A stretch of DNA of 64,000 nucleotides from assembly GCA_947396885.1 (NCBI GenBank), contig OX377201.1:23351923-23415922 (forward strand). The letters are read 5' to 3'. Below are positions 56,855 to 64,000 of the stretch, piece after piece. Numbering within the stretch: position 1 is the stretch's first letter; each line of letters opens with the position of its first letter. The notes beneath the pieces are model-generated. The model was not told the DNA's origin and ran no database searches. It saw nothing but the letters and a program-made list of their open reading frames with translations. A program made the position numbers and the translations under genes. The stretch is from Heligmosomoides polygyrus polygyrus. Taxonomy: Eukaryota > Nematoda > Chromadorea > Rhabditida > Heligmosomidae.

Positions 56855-57649
56855 TGGATCACTGCCTTGAACTTATTAATAGAGAACGTCTATCAAGCTT
56901 AGGAGGAAAAGAATAGCGAAGAACTCTTGTTGCCTTTGGATTTTCTCGACGACTATCGCGAGTGAACTGCTCAGACACTCGTTGCGTCCGAGCCGCGTCC
57001 CATAACGGCTGTTCCGTCCCAGCCGCGTACCTATTAGGACCGTTGCGTTCCATCCGCGTACCTATTAGCGGCGTTGCGTACCAGCTCCGTCCCACAAAGG
57101 TAGTTTTCGTGGTGAGACCTTCTCTTGCGTCCCATCCTCGTCCCACAAGAGAAGTTTTCGGAAGTTACCGTCTCATCCGCGTCCCTTCTGCGCGTCCGGT
57201 CTGGCTTCTTGTGAACTGAACTCACCTCTAGCGGTTTCGGGTGTCCGACTGATGAGCGGCTCGGAAGGCGGGGGGGGGATCACCTTGTATGGCAGGCCTA
57301 TACATTCTGTTTTGCACGAAATTAACGATTCTACACAGAACTGCTATGTTTTACCCTAGGGGTGAACTGAGGTTGGCCATTCCCAATGTAGTTTGGCAAT
57401 CATGTGTCTTCCTACCAAGGCGGATAACCACGCAGTACCCCGAATATCAGCCGGTAACCTCAGATGTCCTCGGTGTAATACACGTGAATTTTCAGGATAT
57501 CTACCACTATATAATTGAGTTAGCCTTCGATGACGGTTGAGTGGTCAAACCTGCGTGAGATATGCCTCCGCGCGGACAAAATGTGCCTTTCAACATGGGA
57601 TGCTGCCGTAGCAGAGGATGCGCGGCCTTTCTCACACAGCGGCCTTTGC

Positions 57650-57980
57650 GCGTTTCTGGGCGTCCTGATTCCGAATACATGTCATCGACGTCTGCCGTAA
57701 GCATGGGAGGACCACTAATCGTAAGAATCGTAAGGAGTGGTGGAGAAGCGAAGTAAGGGGAACCCCTAGCGTGTAGCGTAGAGAGCTACTAGGAAGGAAA
57801 GGAACAACCTGGAGGAGGGGCCAGGACGGGGAATCCATCAAGAAGAGACCAGTGGGGGTCAATAGTGGAAACAAGGAAGTGGCCCAGGAGTTGGGACCAG
57901 GAAGGTGGGGCAGGGAAGGGAGAAGACCAGTAAGGGCGGACCAACAATTAGACCCAGTAAAAAGAAACGAGTGAGGGGGA
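57650..57980 (+). repeat. Relic of the two-satellite arrangement, third copy
   Basis: GGCGTCCTGATTCCGAATAC and ATGTCATCGACGTC recall the 42-bp unit. From about 57770 the words GGACCAGGAAGG, GACCAGTAAGGG and GGGACCAGG recall the GGACCAGTGAAGGGG satellite, in the same order as 16911-17960. Confidence 0.5.
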
Positions 57981-58260
57981 ACCTGGCGTCCGGATTCGAA
58001 GGCGTTTCAATGATATCCGGCAACACAAACCGTTGGACATGCGGAGGAGCAACCTGAGGGCAGGAGTACTGCACAGCACAAGCCGATGGCGTTACTGGAC
58101 AATCCAGAGAGTGTTTACGCAATTGCGAGCATTTGTTATTACTAAGGCAAGGGATCCATCTAGCCGGGAGTTAGTTTTCATGTAGAATTGATAGCGATAT
58201 CTCAGATAGATTTTGATCTGGACAGCGTGCATACTTTATGCACGAGGAAACCTCGATCGA

Positions 58261-58905
58261 AGAGGTTCGCACGTGGGTCAACAACTGCCGGCTTGGCCGT
58301 GCTTTGACGTTTTCGTCGTCTCCGGTGGCTCCGCAATTCAACGTTAGAGCAACAGGACGTCGGTACCAGCTCCATTGAGTATTATTGTGCGACAACAGTT
58401 TAATAGCACTTTCTTATAATGTTCTCTAGTGCTATACCACTAATACGGTTAATACTATTAAACACTCCAGCAAATTCATTGTTTTCCAGTGTCTAGTATA
58501 CGTATATTTTCACTTCATAGTGGACATTTTTCGCTTTAAACCGGATATTTTTCATGTTAAACTAGACACTCACTTAATTTAAAATTGGACAAGTGTAGAA
58601 TTAATTTGGATATTTTGCTAATGAGTTGAGATGTCCATTATTTAACCTCAAGGAATTGTCTTTGATTGCTTCTAACGTGCTGGAAAACAATAAATTTGCT
58701 GGAGTGTTTCATAGTATTAACAGTATTAATGGCATAGCACTAGAGAACAACATAAGAAATTGCTACTAAAGTGTTGTCGCACAATAATACTCAATGGAGC
58801 TGGTACCGACGTAATGTCGCTTTAACGGTGAATTCCTGAGCCACCGAGGCGACAAAAACGTCGAAGCACGCGTCAAGCCGGCAGTTGTTGGCCCACATGC
58901 GAACC
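58261..58905. repeat. 645-bp palindrome
   Basis: Left arm AGGTTCGCACGTGGGTCAAC ... CTCCATTGAGTATTATTGTG; right arm CACAATAATACTCAATGGAG ... GTTGGCCCACATGCGAACCT. Centre near 58583. Arms of about 300 bases with scattered differences. Confidence 0.75.
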
Positions 58906-59097
58906 TCGTCCGATACAAGAGCACATGGCACAGTGGGACGTGATTGGGAGCAACGAATCCGCGCGAGCTCATCCGCATTTTGCGTCTCAGCCGCGTCCTA
59001 CTAGCGTCCCGCCCGCGCTCCACTAGCGTCCCGTCCGCGATGTAGGAAATTCACGAGACGGTAATGGGACGCGGCTCGGACGCAACAAGTGTCTGAG

Positions 59098-59524
59098 TGG
59101 ATACAGTACCCGAGAAGTGAAGCTGGAGCGTACTATTCGCTGTGAAGCGCGGCGCGACCGCACGCGGGGCAATCCACGTCGGTCATTTTTCCTCGTCCAG
59201 TTTTTCTGGTTTTTGTTGTTTTAACATTGTTTTCTGCTGTTTGCTTTATTCGTGCTTAATTCCAGGCAACAGACGTTGTGGTTAACTTTATTCCGGTCTG
59301 TGTTGACAAGTTTCCTCTTTAAAACTCTATTTTTAGAGATTTTGCGCTGATGGACCTCATTTTTAGTGAATTTTTATTGCTTAATTTGCCCAGGTGCTGT
59401 CTTTATTTGTACGGTTGGCTTTGCTCTGTTTCGAAACCTTTCCAGTGAAGGGTGTTTAACTACGTGCTCGTTCAAATCGGATACTTTCCAGAATAAGGCT
59501 TATACAACTGCTTCTTTTAAGAAG
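59098..59524 (+). promoter_or_regulatory. Presumed upstream region of cpsf-4
   Basis: The gap between the mobile element and the gene. An acceptor-like GATACTTTCCAG ends at 59491, 33 bases before the first in-frame ATG, and may be the trans-splice site. No other motif is supportable. Confidence 0.35.
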
Positions 59525-62500
59525 ATGATCGCGACACGGCAGCTGGTTTCTGTCTTCCAACAACCGCAGATGCGGCTGAAGATACCGCTAACAATGGAGG
59601 AGGTGATTGGTAGCATTGACGCCGAGATAACGGACGTCGAGGAAGCGCTGCTTCAACAGATTGGAGCCAGAGAGGTTTGTACTCGTTTGGTGCTTCAGTT
59701 TGGAGCGTACATCTGATGTGTTGTTCAGGTGCCATTTGCTGGAATGGATAAAAGTGGGCGTGGTGTCTGCTTGAAGCATGTGCGAGGAATGTGCACGATG
59801 AATCTCGTCTGCCCACTTCGACATATCGTCGGTGACAAGGCTGTTGTGTGCAAGCATTGGCTGAGAGGACTCTGTAAGAAGGTGCTTGCCCTTCCTATTT
59901 GCCTCATTCTATTGGGATTGTAAGGCGCGTGTAGCACAGGCGGAGGAGGCGCCGACGGTCCGTGCACCCGATACAGGTCCCTAGTTCGGATTTTCCGCCC
60001 AGGCCAACCAAGCCTTCCATCCCTCCGGGGTTGGTGAGTTGGTACCAGACGTGTCTGGGAAGGATAAAGCGCTGAATTGTTCATCAGCTGGTCACCGCAA
60101 TTCAGTGTATGGCCAAATAGGCATTCATGTCGCCTCCACGACATCCCGTAGAAGTAGAATGCGCTGGCGCATCCCAAAAGGGATTGAGTAACGCCGTCCT
60201 TTATCCTTTATCCTTATTGGGATTGTGTGATTGTATCAGCACAGATGAAGGAAAGGCCGCCTGCCGCGAGCACCCATCCCAGGTTCTTGGTTCTCTCTGC
60301 TAGCCAAGCCTATCATTCTTCCGATGTCAATGAATTGGTACCATAGTTGCTTGGGAAGGATAAAGCACTGAATTATCCATCGACTGCCCATATCAAGTTA
60401 TTGTATAGGTTAAATACGCATTCAGATTGCCTCCACGGCATGCGCAGGACAGAGGCATTGATCAAAACGTCATTTATTCTTTATCATTTACCTCTAGTGT
60501 AGGGAGGGTGGTAGCGCAGTCAAAGGAGGCGCGTGCACTCCGATGCCAGGTTCTTGGTTCGGATCCTTCAGCCTAACCAAGCTTTCCATCTCTCAGCGGT
60601 CGGTAAATTGGCACCAGACTTGTCTGGGAGGGATAAGGCTCCGATTTGTCCATCGGCTGGGCACCACAAGGCATTGCATAGGCCAGATGCGCATTTAAAT
60701 CGCTCCCACGGGATCTCGTACAAGGCGTACCCGAGACAAGGACTGATCAACACCTATGGCCGTTGTTATACCATTGCTCACCCCAAGCGATACCTAATGA
60801 TATGCTCCCATATCGATCCCGTCGCGCCGCCCGATCGATATGGGAACATACCATTAGGCATCGCTCGGGGTGAACGGTGGTATAACAAAGGCCTATCCTT
60901 GTCCTTCTATCCTTTACCTCTGAATTGTCAAATCTGCGTAAACTAATGTTATAAGATTAAATACTGATAAGCTTTGATGTATAAGCCGCCGGATAGAGTT
61001 CATATTGTAACGAACGACTAGTTCGGGTCCCATTCTATTCCATCGTGGGTGTCAGCATTGTAAAAAAAAGGGTGAATGTGGCACAGAGTATACAAAAAGC
61101 ATATTTAACCTCGCGAGCTGACTTCGTGAGTTCCGTAGTTTGCTCAGTTCCTGCACTTTTTGTCTTGGGATATGGGAATTTGATGACATTTTTGGTTGCT
61201 TGCTGAGGAGAGGAAACGCGTTAAAATAGGATTATACGTGAAGGGCAACTTGCAGATTAATACAGAAGAGATGAGAAATACAGTTTTTGGTCATTTATGG
61301 TTTCTTTTGCCCTTTCATGCCTTCGAAGATGAATCTCACTGAGAAAGAACAAAAAAGCAGCGATGATATGCAGCTCTGAAAGAAAGTCCATTCTGAAATT
61401 TAATTCCATTAGTAAAAATAGAGAAGGGATCAAGTTCTTTCGCGGAGCGAGTGGGGTTATGACAAAGTGTAGACTCAAAAAAACTGGCATTGATTCAATT
61501 CATTTCCTCTAAGCCTAATGTGGCTGGTACCGAGATTATAAGTTCACACAACGGTGTTTTGTTGCGATCAAAACTCTAGCGCCAGAATGGCTCGAACCCG
61601 CACCTCCTGCTGACAGGGCTGGAATGCTCTACGGCACTACACCACCGGTGCTGTTTGATCGAACACAACATCCTTACCTCGGGGACTAATGAGCACTAAC
61701 TCGTATATTGGGATGGGCCGGCCGCTGATATCATCATAGAACCAGCTCGGCTGAAGGTCTCCACATAAATGATTCAAGTCATTTTCCTTAAGCCTCAAGC
61801 GGCTGGTATCGAGGTTGTAAGCTCACAGAACGATGGTTTATGACCCGCTAGAATTTTTATCGCAACAAAAATCGTTGGGTGAGCTTACAACCTCTAATCC
61901 AGCCGCTTGAGGCTTATAGAGAATGACTTGAATCATTTATGTGGAGACATTCAGCTTAATAGGCTCCATGATGATATCAGCGCCACCTGTTCCCGATATA
62001 TGGATGAGTGCTGATGCGTCCCACGAGGTGTGGATGTTGCGTTCGATTAAACAGCGTCGGTGGTGTAATGGCGTAGAGCATTCCCGTCCGGTCAGCAGGA
62101 AGTCCGCGTTCGAGTCCTGCCTTGCGATAGATTTTTGATTGCAACAACACTGCGCTATGTGAAATCTGGCATTTTGTGTTCGTGGTTGTGGGTAAAGCAG
62201 CTCACTGAAGGCCTGCTCTCGTAGTCGATCATAGGTTGACTTCGCGATCCGGCAACAATTTCATCCAGAATCAGTAAAGTAGAACCAGACGTAGTTGCGA
62301 AGCAGAAAACGTTGACTTTCTAATGTCTGATCACCAGCGTCGGTTGCGGGCTTCGCCCGCTTCCGACTTTGGCCGGGCGGGCCACGCTAGGTTACCCGGC
62401 TTCGCCGGCGTCGTGTGTGGTGAGTCATGTGGGGTCAGAAACCCATCCTAACGTCGAGCCCGCTAGGGTCCTCACAACCCAACGTCGGTTGCGGACCCGA

Positions 62501-63317
62501 CTCTGGTCGGGCGGGCCACGCTAGGCTACCCGGCTTCGCCGGCATCGTGTGTGGTGAGCCATGTGGGGTCAGAAACCCATCCTAACGTCGAGCCCGCTAG
62601 GGTCCCCACAACCCAGTGTCGGTTGCGGGCTTCGTCCGCACCCGACTCTGGTCTGGTTTGATCATGACAGGACGATGCAGAACCTAAATACGCATTCAAA
62701 CTACCTCACCAATATCCATAGGAATACGCTGCGCATTCCACGAAAAGCTAGATTGACGTCAGCCTCTACTCCTACTATTTTACAAGATTGCTAATGACAT
62801 TGGCGCAGATTATTATGATGCTTCAGGGCGACCAATGTGAATTTTTACATGAGTATGATCTCACGAAGATGCCAGAGTGCTTCTTCTTCTCCAAGTACAG
62901 TAAGTTCACTTCCTGTTACATTTAGTAGGCTACGCTCCATAACCAATGTTTCAGTGGCGTGCAGTAATCGCGAATGCCCCTTCCGTCATATCGATCCTGA
63001 GACGAAGATGAGGGACTGTCCATGGTATGACAGGGGATTCTGTCGGCATGGTAAGACTTTTTGTGAACTGTTCGCTCTTTTTAAAGTACGTTTTGCTTTG
63101 CTTCATCTTTCAGTCTTATGTTTTAGGCCCTTACTGTAAGCATCGTCATCGTCGAAGGCTCATATGTCCCAATTTCGTCGCTGGCTTCTGCCCTGATGGT
63201 AAGCTTGTCCTTTATGCAGACTTGAAGTGTTGATGATCTTTTGCTTCCTCAGACCTTACTCGGCATGCAATTGATCTCCAATTACAAATATATTGTAGCT
63301 CGATGTCTTACTTTTGA
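59525..63317 (+). CDS. cpsf-4: CPSF30 homologue, CCCH zinc-finger mRNA 3'-processing factor
   Basis: Exons: 59525-59674, 59729-59881, 62827-62899, 62955-63050, 63127-63198, and a tentative last exon 63253-63317. CPSF30 is the subunit of the cleavage and polyadenylation complex that recognises AAUAAA with WDR33. Seen here: the N-terminal [12 protein letters not shown] ... LLQQIGARE, then PFAGMDKSG as in other CPSF30s, and zinc finger 1 (C-x7-C-x5-C-x3-H). Finger 2 is [12 protein letters not shown] joined across a 2.9-kb intron to [11 protein letters not shown]. Finger 3 ends [10 protein letters not shown], finger 4 is [19 protein letters not shown], and finger 5 starts [13 protein letters not shown]. 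After that the homology stops: the only in-phase exon (63253-63317) lacks a normal fifth finger and zinc knuckle. Start: 59525 is the first ATG after an acceptor; 59594 matches the family's usual start. Confidence 0.88.
59922..60214 (+). mobile_element. SINE1 copy with 12-bp target duplication in cpsf-4 intron 2
   Basis: Flanked by the direct repeat TATTGGGATTGT (59910-59921 and 60215-60226). It begins AAGGCGCGTGTAGCACAGGC, has the body and ends GGATTGAGTAACGCCGTCC with a CTTTATCC tail repeated twice. Confidence 0.9.
60257..60490 (+). mobile_element. Diverged SINE1 copy
   Basis: Body words CCCAGGTTCTTGGTTC, GAATTGGTACCATAGTTG, GGGAAGGATAAAGCACTGA and AAATACGCATTCAGATTGCC; tail GTCATTTATTC. 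Confidence 0.65.
60500..60910 (+). mobile_element. Diverged SINE1 copy interrupted by a hairpin MITE
   Basis: Head GGTGGTAGCGCAGTCAAAGG, B-box-like GGTTCTTGGTTCGGATCC, body to about 60750. The hairpin at 60758-60893 follows, then the SINE tail TATCCTTGTCCTTCTATCC. Confidence 0.65.
60758..60893. repeat. Hairpin MITE inside a SINE
   Basis: GGCCGTTGTTATACCATTGC against GGTGGTATAACAAAGGCC. The inner arms CCATATCGATC / GATCGATATGG pair. TAT is present at both junctions. Part of the right arm (ATCGCTCGGGGTGA) also occurs at about 55165-55195. Confidence 0.7.
60911..61495. other. cpsf-4 intron 2, middle
   Basis: Nothing recognised. Confidence 0.35.
61496..61780 (-). mobile_element. SINE2 copy, minus strand
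   Basis: Full-length-looking copy. The tail end CCTAATGTGGCTGGTACCGA is at left, the tRNA-like core is inverted at about 61590-61660 (ACCGGTGCTGTTTGATCG; GGCTCGAACCCGCACC), and the head is at right (AGCTCGGCTGAAGGTCTCC). Confidence 0.7.
61795..61935. repeat. Back-to-back SINE2 tail fragments forming a hairpin
   Basis: CCTCAAGCGGCTGGTATCGA at left and the same tail inverted at right (AATCCAGCCGCTTGAGGC). Two tail pieces in opposite orientation meet near 61860. Confidence 0.6.
61940..62160 (+). mobile_element. SINE2 copy, plus strand
   Basis: Head TTCAGCTTAATAGGCTCC, core GGTGGTGTAATGGCGTAGAG with GCGTTCGAGTCCTGCC, and start of the tail TTTTTGATTGCAACAAC. The tail is truncated. Confidence 0.7.
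62335..62665 (+). repeat. GC-rich tandem repeat, 2.2 units of 134-145 bp
   Basis: The word TCGGTTGCGG starts at about 62340, 62485 and 62619. Between them the text GGCGGGCCACGCTAGG ... ACCCGGCTTCGCCGG ... CATGTGGGGTCAGAAACCC repeats with few changes. Only two full units, so recent. In cpsf-4 intron 2. Confidence 0.8.
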
Positions 63318-63334
63318 CAATCAGGTGTTATTCT

Positions 63335-63340
63335 ATTAAA
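63335..63340 (+). terminator. Possible polyadenylation signal
   Basis: ATTAAA, 18 bases after the tentative stop codon of cpsf-4. A common variant hexamer, but AT-rich sequence begins here, so chance is likely. Confidence 0.25.
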
Positions 63341-63412
63341 GATTTTATTTATTTATTTATTATTTATTTATTTAGATATTTATTTATATTTATTTATTTA
63401 TTTATTTAGATC
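63340..63412. repeat. TTTA microsatellite
   Basis: About 17 imperfect TTTA units with a few GATA-type interruptions. Confidence 0.9.
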
Positions 63413-64000
63413 GGGAAAGGAAGGAAAAAAATAAACCTGGGAATGAAGTGTAGTGTAGGATCATAAAATGACGTGCTTAAATGCGCTGATCTAGTTTTCT
63501 TTCCTCAAATTCGGTTTAAATTTTGATTAGTCCTGTTCGGGATCTACTCTACAGGTATTGAATTTTATTGATTTTAGTTCGTAATCCCTCTGTTTACAGC
63601 CCAAATTCAGCGCAGTAAGGAATGGTTCGAAAATTGCCACATGAGATGTTGAACTCACCATTAGATGTCTTGACGGACGTTTATTCGCCTTTCCTTCTTG
63701 CAACTGGCTTCATCGAACTCCGATTCTTCGTTTCTTTCACCTTTTCATCAGCCCAGTTCTCAGTTTATACTAGATTCACCGCGCTGCGTCTTAACGGAAA
63801 GCAACAATATCGATGAGGACACGTATCTCAATCAATCAATATTGGTGACTCTCGTAATGACGAGCCGCGCGGCCATTGAAGTATAATCGGTCACAATCAT
63901 AGTTTATACTATACCGCCGTAAAACAATTTATTTGACAGAATCGTGGGGTACTGTGAATGAATAAGCTCGGCGCGATAGTCAGCGGCTGAGCGACGCGGT
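63413..64000. other. Right end of the window, no resolved exon
   Basis: An acceptor-like TTTACAG ends at 63600 and a following open stretch begins CCCAAATTCAGC. In one frame it starts PKF, as a fifth CPSF30 finger might end, but the phase does not fit the preceding exon. Nothing else seen. Confidence 0.3.

Larger units (their letters stand above)
56970..59097. mobile_element. 2.1-kb inverted-repeat element between PRCC and cpsf-4
   Basis: CTCAGACACTCGTTGCGTCC (56970 on) is inverted at 59078-59097, the match extending 34 bases with few differences through GAGCCGCGTCCCAT. CCGCGTCC words repeat inside both ends. The interior contains a partial MITE (57256-57440), a relic of the two-satellite arrangement and a 645-bp palindrome. 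No transposase. Confidence 0.6.

Noticed and set aside
5396..62160. tRNA genes suggested by A- and B-box-like words
   Set aside because: Every hit lies in a SINE1 or SINE2 copy, and none folds as a complete cloverleaf with acceptor stem by inspection.

Overview
The window looks like a piece of a nematode chromosome, most likely a clade V strongylid such as a hookworm. Exons are short, introns end in TTTCAG or close variants, two of the three start codons sit 3-5 bases after a splice acceptor as expected for spliced-leader trans-splicing, and the repeats are mariner, RTE-type LINE relics, tRNA-derived SINEs and many short inverted-repeat elements. It is not prokaryotic: there are no operons, ribosome binding sites or long open frames.

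Three genes can be assembled by joining exons in phase. (1) Plus strand 20817-45136: a gene of about 22 exons and 1006 residues carrying a clear CENP-C motif near its C-terminus, so a centromere/kinetochore protein of CENP-C (HCP-4) type, without the cupin domain that normally follows. (2) Minus strand 54927-48054: an 11-exon gene for a 420-residue PRCC homologue, assembled with no phase conflict. (3) Plus strand 59525 to about 63317: a CPSF30/CPSF-4 homologue with CCCH zinc fingers, whose 3' end is not resolved. Genes 1 and 2 converge and genes 2 and 3 diverge.

Positions 1-20800 hold no gene I can support. They are a pile of nested mobile DNA. The largest structure is a 9.26-kb inverted-repeat element (10144-19404) that splits a SINE and is bounded by a TAA duplication. 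Inside it are further elements, a 1.5-kb palindrome (15176-16700), a 42-bp minisatellite and a second short-unit satellite. Degenerate copies of the same two-satellite arrangement occur at 29190-29525 and 57650-57980.

The introns and spacers of the three genes are full of the same families: a tRNA-derived SINE (here SINE1, over ten copies, two with clear target duplications), a second tRNA-like family (SINE2), three mariner relics, fragments of an RTE-type LINE, Tourist/Harbinger-like MITEs with TTA/TAA duplications, a pogo-like element and several foldback elements of 0.2-1.1 kb. The three genes have no evident common pathway (kinetochore, splicing-associated factor, mRNA 3'-end processing) and look like ordinary single-copy neighbours in a repeat-rich region.
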